Shown here: positions 47,962 to 56,157 of the stretch, piece after piece
How positions within the stretch are numbered: the first letter of the stretch is position 1
Layout: each line of letters opens with the position of its first letter
Origin: Stenotrophomonas sp. WZN-1
Lineage (GTDB): Bacteria; Pseudomonadota; Gammaproteobacteria; Xanthomonadales; Xanthomonadaceae
DNA: 64,000 nucleotides
Reading direction: 5' to 3'
NCBI RefSeq assembly: GCF_002192255.1
Contig: NZ_CP021768.1
Coordinates: forward strand, 3,862,001-3,926,000
Notes under the pieces: generated by a model
Told to the model about the DNA's origin: nothing
Database searches by the model: none
What the model saw: only the letters and a program-made list of their open reading frames with translations
Translations under genes and position numbers: made by a program

Positions 47962-48762
47962 TCAGTGAGCGTCTTCCGACAGGCTCAGGTACACGATCGA
48001 CAGCATCATGAAGATGAAGGCCTGCAGCGGGATCACCAGCAGATGGAACAGCATCCAGCCAAGGCCGAACGCACCACCGGCAATGGCACCGAAGAAACCG
48101 GCACCACCCAGCACCCAGATCAGCAGGAACACGATTTCGCCGCCGAACATGTTGCCGAACAGTCGCATCGCCAGCGAGATCGGCTTGCTCAGCCACTCGA
48201 CGATGTTGAGGATCAGGTTGAACGGCATCATCCACTTGCCGAACGGCGCCGTCAGGAATTCCTTGATGAAGCCAAGCAGGCCCTTGGACTTCAGCGCGAA
48301 GAACAGCATCAGGAAGAACACGCTGATGGCCATGCCGAGGGTGGCATTGACGTCAGCGGTCGGCACCGGCTTCCAGTAGTGCACGCCCACCCATTCCAGC
48401 GGCTTGGCGATGAAATCGGCCGGGATCATCTTCAGCAGATTCATCAACAGGATCCAGAAGAAGATCGTGATGGCGATCGGCGTGACCAGCTTGCTCTTGC
48501 CGTGGTAGGTGTCCTTGGCCTGGCGGTCGACGAACTCCAGGCAGATCTCGACGAAGGCCTGCCACTTGCCCGGCACGCCGGCGGTGGCCTTGCGGGTACC
48601 CAGCCAGAACGCGACAACGATCACCAGGCCCATCAGGACGGCGGTAAGGAAGGTATCGACGTGGATATGCCAGAACATACCCTCACCCTTGCCGACCGGT
48701 GCGGTCAGGTTGTGCAGGTGATGCTGGATGTAGCTGGTAGGGGTTAGAGCCTCGCCCGCCAT
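47962..48762 (-). CDS. atpB: F0 ATP synthase subunit a
   Basis: Stator channel subunit, 266 residues, about five transmembrane helices. The essential Arg is in WLSKPISLAMRLFGNMFGGEI. The N-terminus carries the typical HHLHNLTAP region. Downstream of atpI by 31 bases. Confidence 0.97.
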   Translation of the reverse strand: MAGEALTPTSYIQHHLHNLTAPVGKGEGMFWHIHVDTFLTAVLMGLVIVVAFWLGTRKATAGVPGKWQAFVEICLEFVDRQAKDTYHGKSKLVTPIAITIFFWILLMNLLKMIPADFIAKPLEWVGVHYWKPVPTADVNATLGMAISVFFLMLFFALKSKGLLGFIKEFLTAPFGKWMMPFNLILNIVEWLSKPISLAMRLFGNMFGGEIVFLLIWVLGGAGFFGAIAGGAFGLGWMLFHLLVIPLQAFIFMMLSIVYLSLSEDAH

Positions 48763-48793
48763 GTGTCCGGAACCTTCAGTTAATTGAATTCTG

Positions 48794-49159
48794 TCAACGC
48801 CTGGCCATGGCCAGGACCTGGAACATCAAGCCGACAGCGATACCGGCCAACAGCGCCAATGCAGGCAGCTTGAAGACCAGGAACCCCACCAGCAGGACGC
48901 CGAAAACCACCACCCACTTGGCCACGATCGCAATGATCAGGCGAGCCATCGCCGACCCTGCAGCCACCGCGCCCCCCCCCAGTGCCATCCGTGCCGCCAC
49001 CCAGCCACCGGCCGAAATGGCCACACCAGACGCCAGCGCGCCGAGGGCATATTTCGGACCCACCAGCAGGAAGGCCAGGGCCAGGACAGCGACCGCGGCC
49101 AGCGGGTAGACCGCGGCGCGCAGCATCAGTCGCCGACCCGCATCAACGGAGTTCAGCAC
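48794..49159 (-). CDS. atpI: ATP synthase subunit I
   Basis: A 121-residue membrane protein with about four helices, an accessory factor for c-ring assembly; low conservation but the right position at the head of the operon. The start codon is GTG at 49159. Codons for LGGG at about residues 59-62 include a run of nine G bases (48972-48980 on the plus strand as C), a slippage-prone tract. Confidence 0.88.
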   Translation of the reverse strand: MLNSVDAGRRLMLRAAVYPLAAVAVLALAFLLVGPKYALGALASGVAISAGGWVAARMALGGGAVAAGSAMARLIIAIVAKWVVVFGVLLVGFLVFKLPALALLAGIAVGLMFQVLAMARR

Positions 49160-49463
49160 AGGACGTCCCGCGTGGTTGCAAGTGGAGGGCTGAGGCGGCT
49201 ACAGCAGGGGGGCCTCATCGAGCCGCCAAATTATAGCAATGGGACAATTTGCGAGACAACCGCTCCCTGTTCATCCCGGGAAGCCGCAAGTTGCGGTAAC
49301 GGTTACAGTTTTGCGTGCCACCCAGGGGACAATGACGTCCGCGCGATGCTGCACCGCAGTATTGAACTTTGGTCGCAGGCGCGGAACTTTCGCCGGATGC
49401 ACCGGTCCGATCCTGTGACCTGCCTGCAGCAACCTCGTCGACGCTCCGCCCCGCAGGTCCCAG
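49160..49463. other. Divergent promoter region; candidate small RNA start
   Basis: A 458-base intergenic stretch separates atpI (minus) from the outer-membrane gene (plus). It includes the atp operon promoter. An AT-rich patch is at about 49230-49250. The right portion (about 49340-49463) is followed by a strong plus-strand terminator at 49464-49499, although no plus-strand gene precedes it, so a small RNA or a leader/attenuator is likely. No ORF in the stretch looks real. Confidence 0.5.
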
Positions 49464-49499
49464 GATGGCCCCGAAGCCCGGCTCCGGGGCCATCTTTTT
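49464..49499 (+). terminator. Orphan plus-strand terminator upstream of the OMP gene
   Basis: GATGGCCCCG, loop AAGCCCGGCTC, CGGGGCCATC, then five T. A 10-bp stem with a T run, read plus only. It lies 118 bases before the OMP start codon, with no gene before it. Confidence 0.8.
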
Positions 49500-49617
49500 G
49501 CATCGTCGCGACAGCGCTGAACCGTGCACACCTTGTGGACCATACGTTCACGGATGGTGGACGGGCCTGTCCGGCACAGTGGCCTTCATTCTGATGAACC
49601 ACTGCAAGGACTCTTCG

Positions 49618-50436
49618 ATGCGCTCCGTACCCACCCTCCTCGCCCTCTCCCTGCTCGCCGCCGGCGCTTCATTCGCCACTGCCGCCCACGCCGCCGAAGG
49701 CGATGACCGCTTCGCCCTGCGCCTGGGTGCGATGAACATCGACTCGGACAATACCCTCCGCGGCAAGACCAACGTGGCCGGCCAGGACATCGGCTTCTCT
49801 GAGGACTTCAAGCTGGGTGGCAAGGAATGGGAGCCGCGCATCGACGGCATGTTCCGCATCAGCAACCGCCAGCGCCTGCTGTTCAACTACTTCAAGTACG
49901 ACAAGGACCGCCGCGAGACCCTTGGCCAGGACATCTCCTTCGGTGACGTCAACGTGCCGTCCGGCAGCTTCGTCAAGGGCGAACTGAAGTACCAGGTCGC
50001 CAGCCTGGTCTATGACTACTCGGTGGTGGACACCGACACCTTCGACCTCGGCCTGCAGCTGGGCGCCGAGTACGCCAAGGTCAGCACCAAGGCCTACGCC
50101 GATCTGGGCACCGTCTACGAGGGCCAGTTCCTCAACGAGAAGACCGACGGCGTGGCGCCGGTGGTCGGTGCGCGACTGAGCTTCACCCCGTCGGAGAAGT
50201 GGATGATCACGCTGCAGGGCCAGTACCTGAACACGCGCTGGGGCAGCTTCGATGATTACAAGGGTGACCTGAGCCGCGCCAACGCCATCGTCGATTACCG
50301 CTTCACCAAGAACTTCGGCGTGTTCGCCGGCTACGACTGGTTCAAGCTGGACGCCGACAAGAAGGGCAGCGACGGCACCATCGGTCTGAAGCAGGAATTC
50401 AAGGGCCCGGTGGCCGGCGTCAGCTTCGTGTTCTGA
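49618..50436 (+). CDS. Outer-membrane beta-barrel protein
   Basis: A 272-residue exported protein: signal peptide to about residue 24 (ATAAHAAEGDD), then alternating strands rich in aromatic residues, ending VAGVSFVF with the terminal Phe typical of Bam-assembled barrels. I do not recognise a named family; it is not OmpW-like in sequence. It probably has about 10-12 strands. The ATG at 49618 is preceded by AAGGA. A terminator follows at 50471-50505. Confidence 0.75.
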   Translation: MRSVPTLLALSLLAAGASFATAAHAAEGDDRFALRLGAMNIDSDNTLRGKTNVAGQDIGFSEDFKLGGKEWEPRIDGMFRISNRQRLLFNYFKYDKDRRETLGQDISFGDVNVPSGSFVKGELKYQVASLVYDYSVVDTDTFDLGLQLGAEYAKVSTKAYADLGTVYEGQFLNEKTDGVAPVVGARLSFTPSEKWMITLQGQYLNTRWGSFDDYKGDLSRANAIVDYRFTKNFGVFAGYDWFKLDADKKGSDGTIGLKQEFKGPVAGVSFVF

Positions 50437-50470
50437 TCCCACGCCCCTTCCACGGCACTCCCTCTCCTGG

Positions 50471-50505
50471 CGCGGCCTCCGGAACATCGGGGCCGCGCTT
50501 TTTTG
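50471..50505 (+). terminator. Terminator of the OMP gene
   Basis: GCGCGGCC, long loop, GGGGCCGCGC, then TTTTTT; 35 bases after the stop. Confidence 0.85.
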
Positions 50506-50553
50506 TGCTGTTTCTCCCTGCGTGCAGGAGCAAGAGCAGCTGGGTCGAGCGCT

Positions 50554-50806
50554 GGAGGGAGCGGGGGCTGCGTGCGAATGTCCCCCGGCACCGGCCTGCG
50601 GCCGGCACCTCCTCCTTTACTTCGCAGCCAGCCCCCGCTCCCTCCGCGTTTCAAGCATCCAGGCGGTCCAGGCGGTAGCTCCCGGCTATCCGCAAGCCGA
50701 GCCGCTGCGCGAGTGGCAGGCGTTTGGACAAAGTAAAGGAGGAGGCGACCGCCGCAGGCGGACGACGGGGGACATTTGTCCAAACGCCTGCCACCCGCGC
50801 AGCGGC
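50554..50806. repeat. Nested inverted-repeat element with alternative pairings
   Basis: Unit A: 50554-50569 pairs exactly (16 bp) with 50630-50645, with an inner CCGGCC hairpin. Unit B: 50701-50732 pairs with 50775-50806 (32 bases, one mismatch). Across units, 50577-50587 is complementary to 50766-50776 and 50608-50622 to 50731-50745 (15 exact), so A and B could instead pair with each other. It lies between the terminators of two convergent transcripts and has no coding potential. Confidence 0.75.
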
Positions 50807-50849
50807 CCAGACCCTCGCGATGTGCTGCCGAAGGCGTCCCCACAGCCAA

Positions 50850-50880
50850 CAAAAAACCCCGGCAGAGGCCGGGGCTTTTC
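50850..50880 (-). terminator. Terminator of lpd
   Basis: Stem CCCCGGC/GCCGGGG with a run of T on the minus strand, 22 bases past the lpd stop. Confidence 0.8.
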
Positions 50881-50901
50881 GTTCGGAACGGCGCGGGCGC
50901 C

Positions 50902-52710
50902 TTACTTCTTCTTCGGCATGTACAGATCGGTGATCGTGCCGTCGTAGATCTCCGAGGCCATCGCCACCGATTCGCTCAGCGTCGGATGCGCGTGGATGGT
51001 GTGGCCGATGTCTTCAGCTTCGGCACCCATCTCGATCGCCAGGCCGATCTCGGCCAGCAGGTCACCGGCATGCACGCCGACGATGGCACCACCGATGATG
51101 CGGTGGGTCTCTTCATCGAAGATCAGCTTGGTGAAGCCCTCGGTGCGGCCGATGCCGATCGCGCGGCCACTGGCGGCCCACGGGAACTTGGCCACGCCGA
51201 CCTTCAGGCCCTTGGCCTTGGCTTCGGTCTCGGTCACGCCAACCCAGGCGATCTCCGGGTTGGTGTAGGCCACCGACGGAATCACGCGGGCCACCCATTC
51301 CTTCTTGTGGCCGGCTGCCACTTCAGCGGCCAGCTTGCCTTCGTGCGTGGCCTTGTGGGCCAGCATCGGGTTGCCGACGATGTCGCCGATGGCAAAGATG
51401 TGCGGCACATTGGTGCGCATCTGGCGATCGACCGGGATGAAGCCACGGTCGGTGACCTGCACGCCGGCCTTTTCGGCATCGATCTTCCTGCCGTTCGGCG
51501 AGCGGCCCACGGCCACCAGCACGCGGTCGAAGGTGCCCTGCGCCAGCGCAGGCGCCTGGCCTTCCTCGGCGGCGTCGAAGGTCACGGTGATGCCCTTGGC
51601 ATCGGCAGTGACGCCCGAGGCCTTGGTCTTCAGGTGCACTTCGATGCCCTGCTTCTTCAGGCGGTCGGCCAACGGCTTGACCAGGTCCTTGTCGGCGCCC
51701 GGCATCAGCTGGTCCATGAACTCGACCACCGTCACCTTGCTGCCCAGCGCGCTGTACACGGTGGCCATTTCCAGGCCGATGATGCCGCCGCCGACGACCA
51801 GCAGCGAGCCCGGCACTTCGGCCAGCTCCAGCGCGTCGGTGGAATCCATCACGCGCTTGTCGTCCCACGGGAAGTTCGGCAGCTTCACCGCCTGCGAACC
51901 GGCGGCGATGATGCACTTCTGGAAGCGCAGCAGCTGGGTGCTGCCGTCAGCGGCGGTGATCTCCAGCTCGTTGGCCGAAACGAATTTGCCGACGCCCTGC
52001 ACGCTGCGGACCTTGCGCTGCTTGGCCATGCCGGCCAGGCCCTTGGTCAGCTGGTTGACGACCTTTTCCTTGTACTCGCGCAGCTTGTCCAGGGTGATGG
52101 TCGGCTTGCCGAACTCGACGCCGAAATCACCGGCGTGGGCCACTTCGTCGATCACCGCAGCAGCATGCAGCAGTGCCTTGGACGGAATGCAGCCCACGTT
52201 GAGGCAGACGCCGCCGAGGGTGGCGTAGCGTTCGACCAGCACGGTGTCCAGGCCGACGTCGGCGGCGCGGAAGGCGGCGGTGTAGCCGCCCGGGCCGGAA
52301 CCCAGCACGACCATCTCGCATTCGATGTCGGCCGGCTTGCCGCTGGACAGCGCCGGCTTCGGTGCCGCCGGTTCAGCCGGGGCGCGGTGCGACGGGGTCA
52401 CCGGCGGCTTGCTGGCCGGAGCGGCCGCAGCCGGAGCCGGTGCAGCGGCCTTGGCCGGAGCTTCGGCGGCACCTTCAGCGTCCAGCACCACGACCACGGC
52501 GCCTTCGGACAGGGTGTCGCCCAGCTTGACCTTGATTTCCTTGACCACGCCGGCGGCCGAGGACGGCACTTCCAGAGTCGCCTTGTCCGATTCCAGGGTC
52601 ACCAGACCCTGATCCTTCTTCACCGTGTCGCCGACGGCGACCAACACTTCGATCACCGGCACATCGCTGTAATCGCCGATGTCGGGAACCTTGACTTCAA
52701 TCGTGGCCAT
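50902..52710 (-). CDS. lpdA: Dihydrolipoyl dehydrogenase (E3) with an N-terminal lipoyl domain
   Basis: FAD enzyme that reoxidises dihydrolipoamide of the pyruvate dehydrogenase complex. It has 602 residues, about 120 more than E. coli Lpd. An N-terminal lipoyl domain carries lipoylated Lys43 (TLESDKATLEVP), then an Ala/Pro-rich flexible linker (about 80-125). The E3 core has FAD motif GSGPGGY, redox Cys169/Cys174 (GGVCLNVGCIPSK), NAD motif GGGIIGLE and a C-terminal HIHAHPTLSE with the active-site His. It follows aceF in the same direction. Confidence 0.95.
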   Translation of the reverse strand: MATIEVKVPDIGDYSDVPVIEVLVAVGDTVKKDQGLVTLESDKATLEVPSSAAGVVKEIKVKLGDTLSEGAVVVVLDAEGAAEAPAKAAAPAPAAAAPASKPPVTPSHRAPAEPAAPKPALSSGKPADIECEMVVLGSGPGGYTAAFRAADVGLDTVLVERYATLGGVCLNVGCIPSKALLHAAAVIDEVAHAGDFGVEFGKPTITLDKLREYKEKVVNQLTKGLAGMAKQRKVRSVQGVGKFVSANELEITAADGSTQLLRFQKCIIAAGSQAVKLPNFPWDDKRVMDSTDALELAEVPGSLLVVGGGIIGLEMATVYSALGSKVTVVEFMDQLMPGADKDLVKPLADRLKKQGIEVHLKTKASGVTADAKGITVTFDAAEEGQAPALAQGTFDRVLVAVGRSPNGRKIDAEKAGVQVTDRGFIPVDRQMRTNVPHIFAIGDIVGNPMLAHKATHEGKLAAEVAAGHKKEWVARVIPSVAYTNPEIAWVGVTETEAKAKGLKVGVAKFPWAASGRAIGIGRTEGFTKLIFDEETHRIIGGAIVGVHAGDLLAEIGLAIEMGAEAEDIGHTIHAHPTLSESVAMASEIYDGTITDLYMPKKK

Positions 52711-52817
52711 GGTGGGTTTTCCTCGTGCCCGACCAGCATGGCCGGCAGGCTGTCACTGCATCTGTTCACACGGCCGCGCCAGGGGCTGCGGCCGCACGGT
52801 GGGGGCGAAGCGGTGCC

Positions 52818-54527
52818 TTACAGCAGCACGCGGCGCATGTCGGCCAGTACCTGCGACAGGTACGTGGTGAAGCGTGCGGCCAGTGCGCCGTCGATGACGC
52901 GGTGGTCGTAGCTCAGCGACAGCGGCAGCATCAGCTTCGGTGCGAATTCCTTGCCGTTCCAGACCGGCTGGATGGACGACTTGGAGACGCCGAGGATGGC
53001 CACTTCCGGTGCATTGACGATCGGGGTGAACGCGGTGCCGCCGATGCCGCCCAGCGAGCTGATCGAGAAGCAGCCGCCGCTCATGTCGGCCGGGCCCAGC
53101 TTGCCGTCGCGCGCCTTCTTGGCCAGTTCGCCGGTTTCCTGCGCGATCTGCACCACGCCCTTCTTGTCCACGTCGCGGATGACCGGCACGACCAGGCCGT
53201 TCGGCGTGTCGGCGGCGAAGCCGATGTGGAAGTACTTCTTCAGGGTCAGGTTTTCACCGCTGGCATCGAGCGAGGCGTTGAATTCCGGGAACTTCTTCAG
53301 CGCTGCGGCGCTGGCCTTGATCAGGAAGGCGAGCATGGTCAGCTTGATGCCGGCCTTCTCGTTCTCCTTGTTCAGCGCCACGCGCAGGCCTTCCAGGTCG
53401 GTGATGTCGGCCTGCTCGAACTGGGTGACGTGCGGGATCATGGCCCAGTTGCGGGCCAGGTTCGCACCCGAGATCTTCTTGATGCGCGACAGCGGCTGGA
53501 CTTCGGTCTCGCCGAACTTGCTGAAGTCGACCTTCGGCCACGGCAGCAGGTTCAGGCCACCACCGGCAGCGACAGCAGCACCGCCGGCAGCCGGCACGCC
53601 ACCGCTGAGCGCGGCCTTGACGAACTTCTGCACGTCACCCTTGGTGATGCGGCCACCCTTCTCGGTGCCGTTGATCTGCAGCAGGTCCACGCCCAGCTCG
53701 CGGGCGAACACGCGCACCGCCGGGGTGGCGTACGGCACCTTGGCCGGCAGCACGCCATCGGCGTTGAACTGCACCGGCGGGCTGGACGGGGTACCGGCCG
53801 AGGCGATCTCGCGGGCCGCCAGCTTGTCCGGCTGGGCCGGCACGGCGACCGGCTCGACCTTGGTGGCGGTCTCGGCGGCAGCCGGAGCGGCGGCGGCGGC
53901 AGCCTTGGTCGGGGCCGGTGCGGCAGCGCCCTCGGCCTCGATGATGGCGACCACATTGCCCTGCGACAGATTGTCGCCGACCTTGACCTTGATCTCCTTT
54001 ACCACACCGGCCACGGAGGACGGCACTTCCATGGTGGCCTTGTCGCTTTCCAGCGTGACCAGGCCCTGGTCCTTCTTGACCGTGTCGCCCACGGCGACCA
54101 GCACTTCGATGACCGGAATGCCGGCATAGTCGCCGATATCCGGCACCAGCGCTTCAACCGCACCACCGCTGGCAACCGGAGCAGCTGCGGCCGGGGCCGG
54201 CGCGCTCTGGGTGGCGGCAGCCGGTGCAGCGGCCTTGGCCGGTGCCGGCGCAGCAGCCGCCGGCTTGGCAGCTTCGGCTTCGCCCTCGGCCACTTCGATC
54301 AACGCCACGACCTTGCCTTCGGACAGGCTGTCGCCCACCTTGACCTTGAGTTCCTTGACCACGCCGGCCACCGAGGACGGCACTTCCATGGTCGCCTTGT
54401 CGCTTTCCAGCGTCACCAGGCCCTGGTCCTTCTTGACCGTGTCGCCGACGGCGACAAGCACCTCGATTACCGGGATATCGCTGTAGTCACCGATATCGGG
54501 GACAAGTGCTTCCTTGATTTCGGCCAT
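52818..54527 (-). CDS. aceF: Dihydrolipoyllysine acetyltransferase (PDH E2)
   Basis: Core of pyruvate dehydrogenase, 569 residues. It has two lipoyl domains with Lys44 and Lys163 (ESDKATMEVP in both) and Ala/Pro linkers. An E3/E1-binding domain is at about 240-280 (ATPAVRVFARELGVDLLQINGTEKGGRITKGDV), and the catalytic domain has HRVIDGALAARF (His542, Asp546 region). The ATG at 54527 begins the first lipoyl domain directly; the open frame above lacks sense. The E1 gene (aceE) is not in the window. Confidence 0.96.
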   Translation of the reverse strand: MAEIKEALVPDIGDYSDIPVIEVLVAVGDTVKKDQGLVTLESDKATMEVPSSVAGVVKELKVKVGDSLSEGKVVALIEVAEGEAEAAKPAAAAPAPAKAAAPAAATQSAPAPAAAAPVASGGAVEALVPDIGDYAGIPVIEVLVAVGDTVKKDQGLVTLESDKATMEVPSSVAGVVKEIKVKVGDNLSQGNVVAIIEAEGAAAPAPTKAAAAAAPAAAETATKVEPVAVPAQPDKLAAREIASAGTPSSPPVQFNADGVLPAKVPYATPAVRVFARELGVDLLQINGTEKGGRITKGDVQKFVKAALSGGVPAAGGAAVAAGGGLNLLPWPKVDFSKFGETEVQPLSRIKKISGANLARNWAMIPHVTQFEQADITDLEGLRVALNKENEKAGIKLTMLAFLIKASAAALKKFPEFNASLDASGENLTLKKYFHIGFAADTPNGLVVPVIRDVDKKGVVQIAQETGELAKKARDGKLGPADMSGGCFSISSLGGIGGTAFTPIVNAPEVAILGVSKSSIQPVWNGKEFAPKLMLPLSLSYDHRVIDGALAARFTTYLSQVLADMRRVLL

Positions 54528-54694
54528 GGGGATAACTCCGGCAATCTGGTGTAGGGAAACGTCTATTGTGCGGCCAGCGGGGTCCAGCGCCAACCGTTAC
54601 AGGTGTTTTCAGTACGCACGCAGCCGGGACAGGCTGTTGCCCACGGGTCGCGGCCGCGACCAGTCGGTAGCGTATTGTCCGGACGATGTCCGCT

Positions 54695-55210
54695 TCATGG
54701 CGCCCGCGCGTCAGCTACCGGCTGCCAGGCCTGGCGCAGGCGCGGCAACGACCACGCCGCATTGGCAGGGCTGGTCGACGGCAGTGCGACCACCTTCGGT
54801 GGCGCCTCCAGCCGTGGCAGCACCCAGCGCTGGAATGCCTGCAATGCTGCACCGCCATTGCAGCCGATCAGCGTCAGCTCAGGCAGCGTGGCGATCAGTT
54901 CCGGCAGTGCATTGGCCACTTCCGTGCCACGCACGATGTCCGCATCCAGGCTGCCGCGCCGCTCGCAGCGGCCGATCACATCCCACAGGCCGATGCCCGC
55001 GGCGTTCAACGCCTGCAGCCGTTGCGCATAGGGCAGACCCGCGTCGAAACCGCAGATGTCGGCCATCAGCGGCCAGAAGCGGTTGCGCGGATGGGCGTAA
55101 TAGCGCTGCTCCTGCAGGGACGCCACGCCTGGCATCGAGCCGAGCAGCAGCACCCGGCATTCCACGTTCACCTGCGCTTGCAGACCAATGCACAACGTTG
55201 CTGTGCTCAC
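54695..55210 (-). CDS. Hypoxanthine/deoxyinosine DNA glycosylase (UDG family 6-like)
   Basis: A 171-residue DNA-repair enzyme of the uracil-DNA glycosylase superfamily. The active-site motif is LLLGSMPGVASLQEQRYYAHPRNRFWPLM, in which the Asn of NRFW is expected to help catalysis, and the second motif is ALPSTSPANA. It matches the deoxyinosine-specific family (HDG, UDG family 6) as I recall it. The GTG start at 55210 is supported by GGAGAGGAT upstream; ATG codons further up lie in other sequence. Divergent from ompW. Confidence 0.8.
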   Translation of the reverse strand: MSTATLCIGLQAQVNVECRVLLLGSMPGVASLQEQRYYAHPRNRFWPLMADICGFDAGLPYAQRLQALNAAGIGLWDVIGRCERRGSLDADIVRGTEVANALPELIATLPELTLIGCNGGAALQAFQRWVLPRLEAPPKVVALPSTSPANAAWSLPRLRQAWQPVADARAP

Positions 55211-55396
55211 ATCCTCTCCAACTGCATGAATGTCAGCGAGGGCCAAAAACCCCATGAATACAGGCATTCCGCACCCGTCGCTGAACAAGGAAAACTATTT
55301 TTTAACGTGCGTCGGATTCGATTCATGTTGGGGCGACTACGGTGTGCTCGCCCCGCAACCGGGGGCCCAAAACAAGAAACATTAGGAGATACCCCC

Positions 55397-56032
55397 ATGC
55401 GCTCCATCCGTATCCTGAGTCTCGCCCTGCTGACCTCCGCCGCCTTCGCGCCGGCCGCTTTCGCCCAGGACAGCAGCAGCACCGACACCGCTTCGGGCAA
55501 GCATTTTGCCGTTGTTGGCGGCATCTCGCTGCTGGAACCGAAGAACGACCCGATCACCGGCGTGAAGAAGACCGACGGTGGCCCGGCGCCGACCGTCAGC
55601 TTCAGCTACTACATCAACGACAACTGGGCCGTTGAGCTGTGGGGCGCCGCCGACAAGTTCGACAACAAGTTCAAGGGCCCGAACAACGCCCGCCTGGGCT
55701 CGGTCGAGCAGCAGCCGGTCGCGCTGAGCGGCCAGTACCACTTCGGCCAGGCTGACAACGTGTTCCGTCCGTTCGTGGGCGTCGGCTACTACCAGTCGAG
55801 CTTCAGCAACGAGAAGCTGGGCAACGGCGCTGACACCGACATCCGCTTCAAGGATGCCAAGGGCGTGATCGGCACCGTCGGCGTCGACATGAACATCAAC
55901 TCCACCTGGTTCGCCCGTGCTGACGCCCGCTACATGCGCGCCCGCCCGGACATCAAGGTTGGCGGCGAGAAGATCGGCGAAGCCAAGATGGATCCGTGGA
56001 CCGTCGGCTTCGGCATCGGCGCCCGCTTCTGA
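55397..56032 (+). CDS. ompW: OmpW-family outer-membrane protein
   Basis: A 211-residue exported barrel: signal peptide ending AFAQ (about residue 24), then the OmpW pattern, with FSYYINDNWAVELWGAA strand and PFVGVGYYQSSFSNE. Strand-turn repeats continue to the C-terminal GFGIGARF. The family forms eight-stranded channels for small hydrophobic molecules. A TAGGAG site precedes the ATG. The upstream 186-base gap is comparatively AT-rich, as for a regulated promoter. Confidence 0.88.
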   Translation: MRSIRILSLALLTSAAFAPAAFAQDSSSTDTASGKHFAVVGGISLLEPKNDPITGVKKTDGGPAPTVSFSYYINDNWAVELWGAADKFDNKFKGPNNARLGSVEQQPVALSGQYHFGQADNVFRPFVGVGYYQSSFSNEKLGNGADTDIRFKDAKGVIGTVGVDMNINSTWFARADARYMRARPDIKVGGEKIGEAKMDPWTVGFGIGARF

Positions 56033-56063
56033 TCCAGGCAGCACCTGCTTCACTGATGTAACG

Positions 56064-56087
56064 CGACGGGCCCTTCGGGGCCCGTCG
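56064..56087 (+). terminator. Terminator of ompW
   Basis: CGACGGGCCC, loop TTCG, GGGCCCGTCG, then T-containing sequence; 31 bases after the stop. Confidence 0.8.
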
Positions 56088-56109
56088 TCGTTTCCGTCAC
56101 CCGCGTTCT

Positions 56110-56133
56110 GTAGAGTCGAGCTTGCTCGACTGT
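56110..56133 (+). repeat. SMAG-type repeat upstream of glpD
   Basis: GTAG then AGTCGAGC, TT, GCTCGACT. It lies 25 bases before the glpD ATG, within the probable leader. Confidence 0.75.
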
Positions 56134-56157
56134 ACACACACAGGACGCGGAGACACG

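Noticed and set aside
50776-50901. Possible small ORFs over the nested inverted repeats
   Set aside because: The frames have no ribosome-binding sites and are translations of repeat arms and of the lpd terminator.
54528-54593. Upstream start for aceF at 54593
   Set aside because: The added residues (MALDPAGRTIDVSLHQ...) do not belong to the lipoyl domain, which begins exactly at the ATG at 54527.
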